Source of the DNA: Acholeplasma equirhinis
GTDB lineage: Bacteria > Bacillota_I > Bacilli_A > Acholeplasmatales > Acholeplasmataceae
DNA: 64,000 nucleotides
Direction of reading: 5' to 3'
NCBI RefSeq assembly: GCF_017052655.1
Contig: NZ_JAFIDC010000001.1
Location: 372,001 to 436,000, forward strand
Shown: positions 15,187-24,255 of the stretch, piece by piece
Layout: every line of letters starts with the position of its first letter
Position numbering within the stretch: the stretch's first letter is position 1
Position numbers and translations under genes: made by a program
The notes under the pieces: generated by a model
Seen by the model: the letters and a program-made list of their open reading frames with translations, nothing else
Databases searched by the model: none
Told to the model about the DNA's origin: nothing

Positions 15187-18100
15187 ATGATACAAAGACT
15201 TACAAATTTAAATGGATTATCCATTGTTACGAATTACTTGCATCCAAATCAACCAACAGTTGGCAATTATAACATTGAACTGATTGATTCAAGCAATCAA
15301 TCAGAAGGTATACTTTTACTTAAGATTAGTGGGTTAAATTTCTCATATATTGACGAAATTGCCAAAATGAAACTTGTTTTACCAATAGCATACATGAGTG
15401 ATGGCGTCAGATTCTTTGCAAGAGAAGTAACCGGAACTTATATTCCAAGTAGTGTGAACTGGAATTCTAAACCATCAGTAAATCTAAGTCAGATTGAAGC
15501 GGAACATTATGTGGAAATATTTGGTTCAGGTCAAGCATCTCCAAGTACTCAAGCAGCAATATTTGATTTAACCAATCTTGCTAGAAAATGGAAAAAGAGT
15601 GGAACAACGAACACAAGTATTGCAATTTATACAACAGCATCTTGGGGACATATCTACACACCGAGACACAGTCAAATTCTAAATATTAATGAAGTGTTAG
15701 TTGTTGAGAATGCCAGACAAACTGGTCTTGCGCCACATTTAAGTTTTACAGAACAAGAAGCTGGTTTTGCAGGTAAGGGATTTGTTAATAATTTCACTGG
15801 TAAACTACTAGCAGCATTTTCAGGTTTTAAAACAGAATCACAAAAAGCACCGATTTCTATTGGCGCATTTTACGCACAACTTCGACCAACTGGTATTTCA
15901 CCACTTAGCCAAAAAGTTTCAATGCCATCAAATTGGCGTATGAGTTTTGATTTTGGTGTTTCAAGCACTAATAAACGCTTCACAGTGGTACATCCTGATG
16001 GTTCAGTACAGCACTATGATGAAGTTAGTCAATCACAAGCATCGCAATATGGTATTGAAACTGAAAAAGATAAAGTGTTTATTAATTTCTTTGACTTTTC
16101 TTATCTAGAAGAAGAAACAAACGATCTTGTAATTTTTGACAGACAAAAAAATCAAATGAAACTTGGCAAGACAGGACTTATCAAAGAATTAAAACAAGCC
16201 GATGGAACTACAATTACCTTTGTCAACAATGGTACAAAAATTACATCGATCAATGCAGACGGAAGAAATGTAACCATCACATATTCAGGAAACTATGTCA
16301 GTCGTATTGAATTTATTGAAGAAGCCAAAAGTCTATATTTTGAGCATGGTTCATATGGACCAACAAAGATTAAACTTCAAGATATTACTTATGTATCATC
16401 AAGTACGTCATCTGGTGGATCAGTTACGACTAAAGATTATATTGATCGATATGAAGCACGTTATCAATATAGTGGTTCAACACTTATTCGTCTAATTGAT
16501 GTTAAATTGAATATCGCAATGAAGTTTGAACTTACCAATTCAAAAGTTATAAAAATCATCAATCAAGTATACTCACCAGAAACAAATGGCACGTTTGTAA
16601 CAATGTTTTATGATTCAACCAGATTACACACGAAACTTCAAGATCATATGGGTAATATTACTTATCTATATCAAAACAACTATGGACAATGTATCCAAAA
16701 AATTGATGGTGATGGCAATGCAATTGCTATGGGGTATGGTAAGGTTTCAGAAGATGGTACACAACAAATGCTACAAGAAGCATCTGCAGTCGTATTTAAC
16801 GTACGGAATCCTATTTTAAATCAAAGCTTTGATGAATCAGTAGAAGCTATTGGAACTAGTACTGTTGGATGGAAGACAGATGCACCTGCAACAGTGAAAG
16901 TTGTTGATGGTGGTGTGTATGGTGATAAATGTCTAAGAGTAAGAAAAACAACATCTGGACAAACAAAAGTATTCCAAAATGTGACACCTCAAACAGGTAA
17001 TCAAAAACTAGTGTTTTTTGCTAAATCCAAAGATGCAGTAGGAATTGCAAAAGTAAATATAAAAATATATTACTCAATTAGACGGTTAGCATTACCAGGT
17101 GAAATTGGCATGATTGATGAAGCAGATGGGCAAGCATATGTTATTGTCGATGCAGATGCAATTATCAAAGATAGTATTAATGTAGTAGGAAATGAAAATT
17201 GGACAAGATTTGAAATCACCGGTTTAAATATTCCAAGTAATGCTACATCTACATCTATGGAGTTAAACATTTTATGTAATCATACTGAAGGTGAAGTCTA
17301 TTTTGATGATTTCCAAATGGTAACACCACATCGAACATCATATAATCTTATCCAAAATGGTTACTTTGATGGTGAAGCTGGAGGCTTACCTACTGGTTGG
17401 GTTCCTTCAAACAACTACCATTATCAAGATAGATTGGTAGAATCATACATGACAGAACCATTTGATAAAATACTAGGTTCTAAAAACATGATGCTAGTAG
17501 GTGAAATCAATAAACTCAAAACACTGTCTAATCATTTGGTTATCAGTGGTGGTCCAGGTGAGGAATTCACCTTAGTTGCATGGGCAAAAGGATATAGTTT
17601 AGCAACAGATATTTTTAGAATTAAAGTTGCAATTGAATATCCTGGATTTGACAACGATGTATTAGAATTTGATTTTAGTAGAGAAACAACTAACTGGCAA
17701 ATGCTACTTAGAAACATCACAACTGGTAAACCTTATACAGGAATTACAATTATCATTGAACACAATGGACCAAATACTGTTAATTTTGATGCAATTCAAT
17801 TATATAAAGATGCCTCTGGTAAGCACTATAACTATGATGAAAAAGGTAATTTAATTGATCAAATGAATAGTGATAAAACGAAGTCATCTCTAGAATATGA
17901 TGAGAATCATAAAGTCATAGCGACAATTGATCCATCAGGTGATACATATAAGTATACTTATGGTACAAACGATAAACTTACAGAAATTAATGATGCAAAA
18001 GGTAACAAGATTAATTTTGAATATGACAATAACGGAAATCGTAAAAAGTCTGAAATCACGTCAGAAGATGGTAAAGTCACATTCGAACAGACATTTAATG

Positions 18101-21100
18101 GCAATAATAAAATTGTATCTACCAAAGATGAATTAGGTAATACTTCTACGATTGCGTATGATTCTAAAGGACGTGTACACCAAGAAACAAATGCTAAAAG
18201 TGTTGTAAAAACAAGCAACTATGATGCATATAATAATCTTATTCAACTCATTCAAAGCGGTGAAGGGAAATCAGCCGCGCACACATATCAATATAATACA
18301 GATCAGTCATTAAAATCTATTACTACTGATAATGGTACAAAGTATGATTTTGTATATGATGTGTGGGGTAAGCTTAAACAAGTTAAGGTAAACAATCAAG
18401 TGTTTGCATCCTATGAGCATGGATTTGTAAAAAATGGTGTAGAAACTGATTTAATTACAAAACAAACATATGGTAGTGATACCAATGAATCATTTGATTT
18501 TACATACGATACAAAAGGTCGTTTACAACAAGTGAAGTTTAGAAATGTTGTTGTTGCAACCTATCACTACAATGATAAAGGACAAGTGTATCAAATTGAT
18601 ACAGATGCAGTAACAAAATACTTTAGTTATGACTTAAAAGGAAAACTCATTAAAGAGTCAGATTCTAGTGGTAAAGTAATTCGTTTTGATTACGATAATT
18701 TAGATCAGGTTCAAAAAGCAACCTTTGACATCAATGGTGCTGTTAGAAGCTATGATTTTGAATACACCAATGAGTTTAATCAATACAATAAAGAAGGATT
18801 AAGAACGAGAATTGCTAATGCTTTTGGAGATGACGTTGTAAAAGATTATTTCTCCTATACTGGTTTATTTGGTATGAGAACTGATTTGGTATCAAGTGCA
18901 TACTTTGGAGATGATAACATCTTAAAAGACAAAGTGATTACACTAACTAAAAATTCCTCTAAAGTTGTTTATGATTTATCAACAGTTAACAATAAAAGAG
19001 AAACAGGTAATATTCATGGTGGATGGTTTGATAAGATCGATTGGCGTAACAGATTCTATTACAATAAATCCTTCTTTGGTTGGTTTAGACTAACAGGCTT
19101 ATCAGATGAACGTATACTTTTCAGTGCTGGTAAAGATGGAACAGACTACTTCAAAGTACTGGTTAAAAAAGTAGGAAGTAATTATGTGTTCACACTAAAA
19201 TATACAAAAACCAGTCCAAATAGTACGCATGGTACAATAACTATTCCTGCAGTAGATAAATGGATTTTTGTTGGGCTTGCAGTTAACAGAGCAGGTGGCA
19301 ATACAGAGTTGGCATTTGCTGTTGAAGATCAATATAATAATAGTTTTAAGAATAACGTCGATGTAACCTATGAACTTAATAAACTGATAATTGGTGATAG
19401 GGGTCAATCATCAGGTGGAAGTAACGAACCAAATTCGACATATCAACCAAAAGTACACATGCTAACTGTTGGTGCATATAAACATCGTCAAAATACATTT
19501 AAGGTTTTATACAACCAAGGTGCTAAATATCTGACAAATGATGCTGGTATGACACCAAAAACTGGAGTTTCATTTGAAAATCCAGAACTATATGACGGAC
19601 TTGACACAGTTACACTCAATGGTAGCTTCATATCAAAATATGGTGTTAAACCATTAAGTTATGCATACACAGATAAAAGTTATGCACTTGATAAGACAAG
19701 ATTATTTGAGTATAGCAATAGTGATGGAAAGCATGTTTATGGTAGTTATGATGAATTGATGGGACTTTCTGATACAAAAGGTAAACTGGTATATGATTTT
19801 GATTTAAATACAAAAGGAACTTTAAGCGTTAGATTTAAACCAACAAGTACATCTTTAGAAAATAGAACCATTATCATGAATAAAAAAGATGGAACAAATC
19901 TATTCGGTGTCATTTTAAAGAATGATAATAAACTATACATGGTTCTAAACGGATCTGAATATTTAGTGAGAAATGCAGTAGTACCAACTGATGCATGGAA
20001 AACAGTTATCTTAACGTGGAACGGAACCGAGTTCAAGGTTTATGACGGTATGACAACATTAACTAAAACCGCAATTATTTCATTACAAGGTGCACAAACC
20101 ATCATTGGATGTGATTTAGATGGATTTAACCCAATCGATCATTTGAATGGTCAACTTGAAATGTTAGCATATAAAGACGATGTGTTGGATGCAACCAGAA
20201 TTAACAGATTATTCCAAAACAATCATATGATGTCTGTTAAAACGCATGTTGATGTATTAGGTAGAAGTAAAAAGGATGTCATTGATACAGGACTTGTTAC
20301 ATTAGAAAACACTTATGCATATAAATCCCCTGGTACTGGTAAAACCTCTTTACAAGTTGAAAGTATTACTAAGTATGACCAATCAGTCGTAACTTACTCG
20401 TATGATGTATTAGGAAATGTCACTTCAATGACAACACCAGATGGCACTTATGAATACAATTATGATTATCTAAACAGACTGGTAAGAGAGTACAATCCAG
20501 TTGATCAAAGAACATTGATTATGACATATAGTGGTAATAACAATATCCTATCAAAGAAGTATTATGCAGGAAATCAACCATTAAACGTAAGTGGTACACC
20601 TGTGGAATCATACGAATATACTTATGATAGTTCATGGAAAGATAAACTACTATCCATTGTTAAAAAAGAAAATGGTGTAGTTATCAATACAGAGAACTTT
20701 AGTTACAGCAGTAACTTTATCGGTAATCCATCACAAATAGGTAACAAAACATTAACTTGGAAGGGTACTAGTATAGTCGCTATTGATGGATCAAGCATTG
20801 AATATAGTTACAATAATCAAAATGTTAGAACAAGCAAAAAAGTTGATGGTATTATTACAGACTATGTTTTGAATGGATCGGACATCATATCTGAAACCTG
20901 TGCTGGAAACACAACCAGATACAATTATGACGAAAAGAATAGACTGGTAGGATTTGAATATCTTGGTAAACAGTACTTCTACATTAGGGATTTACATAGA
21001 ATCATTACAGAAATAGTTGATGAGAACGGTCAAGTCATGGTATCATATAAATATGATGCATGGGGCAACATTATTGGAAAAATAATCAATAATTCTACGA

Positions 21101-21915
21101 TTGATGATATTAATCATTTTGTATACAAAGGTTATTACCTTGATCAAGAAACAGGATGGTATTATTTAAAGAGTAGATACTATAATGCCAATGTTGCACG
21201 ATTTATTAATTCAGATAACATGTTGCGAGTTAAACTTAAAAACACAATTGGTATGAATTTGTTCACATATTGTCGTAATAATCCAGTAAAGGATTATGAT
21301 GCAAATGGTAACTGGGGATTCTTTGAATGGATTGAAGATCTATGGGAAGATACTAAAGATGCTGCTGAGGATGCATGGAATTGGACAAAAGATACCGCGA
21401 CCGGAGCATGGAACTGGGTTACAGATAAAGCAAATGATGCATGGAATTGGACAAAAGATACCGCAACTGGAGCATGGAATTGGGTTACAGATAAAGCAAC
21501 AGAGGGATGGAACTGGGTAACCAATACAGCAAACAATATTTGGAACTGGGTGGTTAACACCTCGGAAACTGTTTGGAACTGGGTATCTAATACAGCAAGT
21601 AGCGCATGGAATTGGATTACAAATACAGCGTTACCTGCAGTTGGAAGTTTCTTTGTTGATACTATATGGCAAAAAGGAATTGTTGATGGTCTATGGTATG
21701 GCGGATTAGTACCTGCATGGAACTGGATTTCAACAGATGATTTTAGAAGACTTAAAGCAATATTTGAACTTATTGCGGGTATTGGAGCAGTTTTAGGTGG
21801 TATTGCAGCACTAATAGCTCCAGAACCTACTGGATTAAGTAAAGTGGCAGGATGGGCTGCAATTGTTAGTGGAGTTGGACTAATAGGATTTGCTGTATAT
21901 GAAATTTTTAGATAG
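15187..21915 (+). CDS. RHS/YD-repeat polymorphic toxin-like protein (cassette 1)
   Basis: 2242 residues. Approximate order: DNRLRE-like beta domain (60-175, REVTGTYIPSSVNWNSKP); a first YD-repeat block (about 320-520); two jelly-roll-like segments (545-870); a long YD-repeat block (880-1195, repeats such as YDEKGNLID and YDSKGRVHQETNAKG-like); two LamG-like beta domains (about 1258-1440 and 1531-1676); the RHS core (1685-2020) ending in GYYLDQETGWYYLKSRYY near 1981; then a variable tip. RHS cores form a hollow shell that encloses a cleaved C-terminal toxin. The tip here has eight Trp-rich 11-residue repeats followed by Gly-rich hydrophobic helices, suggesting membrane action. No signal peptide is seen at the N-terminus. 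GGAG lies 9 bases upstream. A small membrane immunity-type gene follows. Confidence 0.85.
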   Translation: MIQRLTNLNGLSIVTNYLHPNQPTVGNYNIELIDSSNQSEGILLLKISGLNFSYIDEIAKMKLVLPIAYMSDGVRFFAREVTGTYIPSSVNWNSKPSVNLSQIEAEHYVEIFGSGQASPSTQAAIFDLTNLARKWKKSGTTNTSIAIYTTASWGHIYTPRHSQILNINEVLVVENARQTGLAPHLSFTEQEAGFAGKGFVNNFTGKLLAAFSGFKTESQKAPISIGAFYAQLRPTGISPLSQKVSMPSNWRMSFDFGVSSTNKRFTVVHPDGSVQHYDEVSQSQASQYGIETEKDKVFINFFDFSYLEEETNDLVIFDRQKNQMKLGKTGLIKELKQADGTTITFVNNGTKITSINADGRNVTITYSGNYVSRIEFIEEAKSLYFEHGSYGPTKIKLQDITYVSSSTSSGGSVTTKDYIDRYEARYQYSGSTLIRLIDVKLNIAMKFELTNSKVIKIINQVYSPETNGTFVTMFYDSTRLHTKLQDHMGNITYLYQNNYGQCIQKIDGDGNAIAMGYGKVSEDGTQQMLQEASAVVFNVRNPILNQSFDESVEAIGTSTVGWKTDAPATVKVVDGGVYGDKCLRVRKTTSGQTKVFQNVTPQTGNQKLVFFAKSKDAVGIAKVNIKIYYSIRRLALPGEIGMIDEADGQAYVIVDADAIIKDSINVVGNENWTRFEITGLNIPSNATSTSMELNILCNHTEGEVYFDDFQMVTPHRTSYNLIQNGYFDGEAGGLPTGWVPSNNYHYQDRLVESYMTEPFDKILGSKNMMLVGEINKLKTLSNHLVISGGPGEEFTLVAWAKGYSLATDIFRIKVAIEYPGFDNDVLEFDFSRETTNWQMLLRNITTGKPYTGITIIIEHNGPNTVNFDAIQLYKDASGKHYNYDEKGNLIDQMNSDKTKSSLEYDENHKVIATIDPSGDTYKYTYGTNDKLTEINDAKGNKINFEYDNNGNRKKSEITSEDGKVTFEQTFNGNNKIVSTKDELGNTSTIAYDSKGRVHQETNAKSVVKTSNYDAYNNLIQLIQSGEGKSAAHTYQYNTDQSLKSITTDNGTKYDFVYDVWGKLKQVKVNNQVFASYEHGFVKNGVETDLITKQTYGSDTNESFDFTYDTKGRLQQVKFRNVVVATYHYNDKGQVYQIDTDAVTKYFSYDLKGKLIKESDSSGKVIRFDYDNLDQVQKATFDINGAVRSYDFEYTNEFNQYNKEGLRTRIANAFGDDVVKDYFSYTGLFGMRTDLVSSAYFGDDNILKDKVITLTKNSSKVVYDLSTVNNKRETGNIHGGWFDKIDWRNRFYYNKSFFGWFRLTGLSDERILFSAGKDGTDYFKVLVKKVGSNYVFTLKYTKTSPNSTHGTITIPAVDKWIFVGLAVNRAGGNTELAFAVEDQYNNSFKNNVDVTYELNKLIIGDRGQSSGGSNEPNSTYQPKVHMLTVGAYKHRQNTFKVLYNQGAKYLTNDAGMTPKTGVSFENPELYDGLDTVTLNGSFISKYGVKPLSYAYTDKSYALDKTRLFEYSNSDGKHVYGSYDELMGLSDTKGKLVYDFDLNTKGTLSVRFKPTSTSLENRTIIMNKKDGTNLFGVILKNDNKLYMVLNGSEYLVRNAVVPTDAWKTVILTWNGTEFKVYDGMTTLTKTAIISLQGAQTIIGCDLDGFNPIDHLNGQLEMLAYKDDVLDATRINRLFQNNHMMSVKTHVDVLGRSKKDVIDTGLVTLENTYAYKSPGTGKTSLQVESITKYDQSVVTYSYDVLGNVTSMTTPDGTYEYNYDYLNRLVREYNPVDQRTLIMTYSGNNNILSKKYYAGNQPLNVSGTPVESYEYTYDSSWKDKLLSIVKKENGVVINTENFSYSSNFIGNPSQIGNKTLTWKGTSIVAIDGSSIEYSYNNQNVRTSKKVDGIITDYVLNGSDIISETCAGNTTRYNYDEKNRLVGFEYLGKQYFYIRDLHRIITEIVDENGQVMVSYKYDAWGNIIGKIINNSTIDDINHFVYKGYYLDQETGWYYLKSRYYNANVARFINSDNMLRVKLKNTIGMNLFTYCRNNPVKDYDANGNWGFFEWIEDLWEDTKDAAEDAWNWTKDTATGAWNWVTDKANDAWNWTKDTATGAWNWVTDKATEGWNWVTNTANNIWNWVVNTSETVWNWVSNTASSAWNWITNTALPAVGSFFVDTIWQKGIVDGLWYGGLVPAWNWISTDDFRRLKAIFELIAGIGAVLGGIAALIAPEPTGLSKVAGWAAIVSGVGLIGFAVYEIFR
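21373..21636 (+). repeat. Eight Trp-rich 11-residue repeats in the toxin tip
   Basis: Eight consecutive 33-base units encode the pattern x-W-N-W-[TVI]-x-[DN]-[TK]-[AS]-x-x, for example AWNWVTDKATE. An 11-residue period fits three turns of helix, as in LEA proteins and alpha-synuclein, giving a Trp stripe on one face of an amphipathic helix that could insert into membranes. The units are non-identical in DNA, so the repeat is not a recent slippage product. Confidence 0.85.
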
Positions 21916-21923
21916 GAGAAAAA

Positions 21924-22106
21924 ATGAAAAAAGGACTCAAGTTAGCAATTTTAGGAATTAATATACTTATTATTTCTATATCAGTATTCAATGATAAACT
22001 TATGGAGATTGAGTGGTTATATTATCTAGTTATAATTGCATCAAGTATTTCAGTTGGAGCAATTCTATTAAGTATGCTTCCTTTCAAGAAAAAAAAACAT
22101 CAATAG
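21924..22106 (+). CDS. small two-helix membrane protein, probable immunity protein for toxin tip 1
   Basis: 60 residues: a short basic start (MKKGLK), a first helix (LAILGINILIISISVF), a short loop, a second helix (LYYLVIIASSISVGAILLS) and a KKKK tail. GGAG lies 7 bases upstream, 9 bases after the RHS stop. Position directly behind the variable tip and membrane topology fit an immunity protein against a membrane-acting toxin. The orphan gene at 22435 is a homologue of the same size and layout, which supports the reading. Function is inferred from context. Confidence 0.6.
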   Translation: MKKGLKLAILGINILIISISVFNDKLMEIEWLYYLVIIASSISVGAILLSMLPFKKKKHQ

Positions 22107-22150
22107 TGATAGAGTAGATTTTATCCAACACTATTAAAAATTATATTTTA

Positions 22151-22188
22151 AAACCACTCAGTTATAATTTTGATTGAGTGGTTTTTTT
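22151..22188 (+). terminator. Terminator of the cassette 1 toxin operon
   Basis: AAACCACTCA (22151-22160) pairs with TGAGTGGTTT (22175-22184), followed by more T. Confidence 0.85.
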
Positions 22189-22430
22189 GATACAGTATGG
22201 CAAAAAGAAATTGTTGATGGTCTATGATATGGCGGATTGGTTCCAGCGTGTCTGACATTGATAGCTTGCTATATGTAATAGGTGGACTTGCCACAATAAT
22301 TGGTGGTATAATCACTATTGTTGGTACAGATGTGACAGTACCAGTTTGGGTAACAGTAGTTGGAGTTATTGCAGCAGTGGTTGGTATAGGATTAGGTATT
22401 TGAGGATTAGGAAGACAAGCAAAATGGTGG
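22183..22430 (+). pseudogene. Decayed spare toxin tip
   Basis: The translation reads FFDTVWQKEIVDGL-stop-YGGLVPA, matching the tip of the upstream RHS protein (VDTIWQKGIVDGLWYGGLVPA) with TGG changed to TGA. After a frame change, a Gly/Val-rich hydrophobic stretch (VIGGLATIIGGIITIVG ... VVGVIAAVVGIGLGI) matches the final helices of that tip, again cut by TGA. There is no RHS core here, so this is an orphan tip of the kind left when polymorphic toxin ends are exchanged. It covers the gap between the terminator and the orphan immunity gene. Confidence 0.7.
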
Positions 22431-22434
22431 TGAT

Positions 22435-22611
22435 ATGATGAAAAAAGTGAAAATAGTATCAAGCGTGATTTACGTAATTGCAATAGTATTTTTAACTATA
22501 AGTCTTTTTGAAGTAGATAAACTGTTCAATTACATAGGATTTGGATCTCTTTTGGTTGCATCAATTTTAGTGATATTGATTAATATCTTAAGTAAAAATA
22601 AAAAAAAGTAA
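22435..22611 (+). CDS. orphan small membrane protein, homologue of the tip 1 immunity protein
   Basis: 58 residues: MMKKVKIVSS start, two hydrophobic helices (VIYVIAIVFLTISLF and GSLLVASILVILINIL) and a KNKKK tail, the same plan as the 60-residue protein at 21924. The frame is intact although the toxin tip before it is broken, which fits selection for retaining immunity against kin carrying the active toxin. GGTGGTGAT just upstream gives a plausible ribosome site. No separate promoter is obvious. Confidence 0.6.
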   Translation: MMKKVKIVSSVIYVIAIVFLTISLFEVDKLFNYIGFGSLLVASILVILINILSKNKKK

Positions 22612-22681
22612 TTCTCTTCTTATAAGAATCTAAATTTTGATGATTATTTAAATCAGGCAATTATTAAACAAATAAAAAAAT

Positions 22682-22738
22682 AAACAAAAAGATGCAAGTT
22701 CGACCACTTTTGGTTAAAACTTGCATCTTTTTTTGTTT
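22682..22738. terminator. Bidirectional hairpin between the two cassettes
   Basis: AAACAAAAAGATGCAAGTT (22682-22700) pairs with AACTTGCATC (22718-22727) continuing into TTTTTTTGTTT. It terminates the minus-strand regulator of cassette 2 and shares the GATGCA core of the hairpins at 10897 and 34433. Confidence 0.78.
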
Positions 22739-23646
22739 TACTTCCACTTGTTATGCATAAATTGATTGATATCAATCTGATAGTCATCCTCAATCAGTTT
22801 AACAAAATTTTCTCGCTTCTTTGGATTACCATCAACACTTGAAGCAACGATCGCTAAATAGATAAACTCATTTCTTTGATCAATCTCTCCTAAAGAATGA
22901 TGACAGAGCGATGCATAGTAGTATAAGTAGTCAAGTGAATAGAATGTACCAATGGATTTACAGATTTTAATGCCGGTTTGACAATAGAAAAGAGCTTTCT
23001 TGAAATCTTCATGCATACCAAGCAGTTTAATGATTCTCACCAAAACCATGACAATCATTTTCTCATTACTGCCAGAGATTACTTGACTAGGGTTTTCAAG
23101 TATCTTTTCTATCCGTTTTAAAACAACCATCTGTTCATTTTTAGGCAACAGTGTGGCAAGCATACCCAAAATCATAAATTCATTTGAAGACAGTGTCTTG
23201 AGTTTTAGAATATTTGGATAATCAATGAGAATTTTCAACTTAAATAGAGCATCACTATCACTTAACTTCTTTTGAAACAGATCCTTTAGAATCAATACAT
23301 AGCGATAAAGCAGTTTATTTCTATCCTCTAAAAAGAAGTCATCACTTAGGTCAGCAACTAATGCATCAAATGCTTCATAATCATAGTTAACAATGAAATT
23401 CATCAAACGAATCACCATTCTCCTCTCTTTATTCTTAGCGATATCTAATTCCTCTAAGATATAATCGTATTTTAAACCAAGACGATTAGATAAAGCAACC
23501 ATCACAGGAAAAGGAATCGGTGGATGACCCTTTAAATAACGTTTATACTGTGAGATAGATACAATATCGAAAATGAAGCTTTCTTGACTAAAACCACGTT
23601 CATAACGTAGTCTTTCAAAATAGAACGCAAGTTCTTTATATAACAT
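22738..23646 (-). CDS. Rgg/PlcR-like HTH transcriptional regulator (cassette 2)
   Basis: 302 residues, differing from the cassette 1 regulator only at Lys to Asn and His to Gln near the C-terminus. The DNA is identical as far as I can compare from about 11032/22820 to about 11843/23631, whereas both ends and all flanking genes are diverged. That points to recent gene conversion or to strict selection for one shared specificity. HTH in the first ~60 residues, helical-repeat sensor in the rest. AAGGAGG lies just before the ATG. It is divergent from its own propeptide gene across the same type of inverted repeat, so the two regulators could answer both peptides. Confidence 0.8.
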   Translation of the reverse strand: MLYKELAFYFERLRYERGFSQESFIFDIVSISQYKRYLKGHPPIPFPVMVALSNRLGLKYDYILEELDIAKNKERRMVIRLMNFIVNYDYEAFDALVADLSDDFFLEDRNKLLYRYVLILKDLFQKKLSDSDALFKLKILIDYPNILKLKTLSSNEFMILGMLATLLPKNEQMVVLKRIEKILENPSQVISGSNEKMIVMVLVRIIKLLGMHEDFKKALFYCQTGIKICKSIGTFYSLDYLYYYASLCHHSLGEIDQRNEFIYLAIVASSVDGNPKKRENFVKLIEDDYQIDINQFMHNKWK

Positions 23647-23662
23647 ATATCCTCCTTGAATA

Positions 23663-23682
23663 ACAGTTCTTATATGGACTGT
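23663..23682. promoter_or_regulatory. Inverted-repeat operator (cassette 2)
   Basis: ACAGTTCT and TGGACTGT around TATA, matching the cassette 1 operator at outer positions (ACAGT and ACTGT) with two changes in the left inner half. Same distance from the regulator start. Confidence 0.58.
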
Positions 23683-23708
23683 TTTTACTCTTTTTATACA
23701 TTTATCAT
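23680..23708 (+). promoter_or_regulatory. Propeptide promoter (cassette 2)
   Basis: TGTTTT (23680-23685), 17 bases, TATCAT (23703-23708); the spacing is the same as in cassette 1 although the spacer sequence differs. Confidence 0.5.
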
Positions 23709-23739
23709 AGAGCCAAACAAGTAAAGGAGGAAGAGAAAA

Positions 23740-23901
23740 ATGAAAAGACTACTATCAGTATTGGTTATCGCATTACTACTGTTTTCTAGTTTTAGCCAAG
23801 CAGCACCTGCTGCATCCAGTGATGAAAGAGATCATTCGGTTACAGTAGGTTTTGGCAATTCTGGGGAGCCAGAAGCTTTTGAAGATGTAGATATACCTTA
23901 A
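23740..23901 (+). CDS. 53-residue secreted propeptide, candidate pheromone precursor (cassette 2)
   Basis: MKRLLSVLVIALLLFSSFSQ signal peptide with a probable Ala-x-Ala cleavage region (SQAAPA), a short charged linker (SSDERDHS) and the conserved tail VTVGFGNSGEPEAFED with four further residues. Same length as the cassette 1 peptide (53). Only the tail block is strongly conserved between them. GTAAAGGAGG lies upstream. The DNA between the operator and this gene keeps spacing but not sequence, so the coding frame and tail are under selection. Confidence 0.75.
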   Translation: MKRLLSVLVIALLLFSSFSQAAPAASSDERDHSVTVGFGNSGEPEAFEDVDIP

Positions 23902-23975
23902 TTGTTAAAGGATAAATGAGATAAAAAAGTATTATTCTTTGAATAATAAAAATTTTGTTTGCGTTTTTTGGTTAT

Positions 23976-23999
23976 CTCAAGTTGTCTTTATAAGTGTAG
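23976..23999 (+). promoter_or_regulatory. 24-base conserved box upstream of the RNA leader (cassette 2)
   Basis: Identical to 12204-12227. It follows the TATTATTC/GAATAATA hairpin (23930-23948) and the TTTGCGTTTTTTGG tract also kept in cassette 1. Confidence 0.45.
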
Positions 24000-24027
24000 C
24001 AAGGAAAACAAACTTTCTAATTGCTAC

Positions 24028-24133
24028 AGGTGGGTAGACACATAAGGTATAAATTCCTAACGTTCAACAGGAGATAGTGTCAGACTTTAACATCATATCA
24101 AGCAATTGGTATGTGTTACAAGGGGCGAATGTT
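24028..24133 (+). ncRNA. Pseudoknotted RNA element, type A, first copy (cassette 2)
   Basis: P1 GACAC (24037-24041) with GTGTC (24077-24081). Pseudoknot AACGTTC (24059-24065) with GAATGTT (24127-24133); compared with cassette 1 (AGCATTC), two positions changed while pairing is kept through G-U pairs. The inserted hairpin is retained as TAACA/TGTTA. Confidence 0.6.
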
Positions 24134-24167
24134 AAAAATATGCATGTTGTATTTGAATTTAACAACA

Positions 24168-24232
24168 GGTGGGTGGTGCCGAGGATTTGTTCCTGACTTT
24201 CAATTGGAGTTGGCATAGTAGGGGTGAAGGTC
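24168..24232 (+). ncRNA. Pseudoknotted RNA element, type B, first copy (cassette 2)
   Basis: P1 TGCCGA (24177-24182) with TTGGCA (24210-24215), a G-U pair replacing the A-U of the other copies. Inner hairpin AGGA/TCCT. Pseudoknot GACTTTC (24195-24201) with GAAGGTC (24226-24232), again with one wobble change. Confidence 0.62.
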
Positions 24233-24255
24233 GAATAGTTATACAGTCTTAAAAA

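Larger units (their letters stand above)
10897..22681. repeat. Cassette 1 of a tandem duplication (pheromone - sigma factor - RHS toxin)
   Basis: Gene order is regulator, propeptide, structured RNA leader, sigma factor, membrane protein, micro-ORF, two nucleotidyltransferases, RHS protein, immunity gene. The same order recurs at 22682-34483. The unit is about 11.8 kb. The regulators are offset by exactly 11788 bases. Most proteins are clearly diverged, but the regulators are almost identical. Confidence 0.9.

Noticed and set aside
21294-21560. Minus-strand open frame over the Trp repeats
   Set aside because: Its repeats simply mirror the 33-base units of the plus-strand toxin gene; no start signal.
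22183-22430. TGA codons at expected Trp positions as evidence for the Mycoplasma code (TGA = Trp)
   Set aside because: Intact genes here use TGG for Trp and end in TGA, and one gene ends TGA where its paralogue ends TAG. The fragment also needs a frame change, so decay explains it better. Origin from a TGA-Trp mollicute remains a remote option.
22148-22483. 111-codon minus-strand frame with Pro/Thr/Ile-rich sequence
   Set aside because: It is the reverse strand of the decayed toxin tip; composition reflects Gly/Val codons read backwards.
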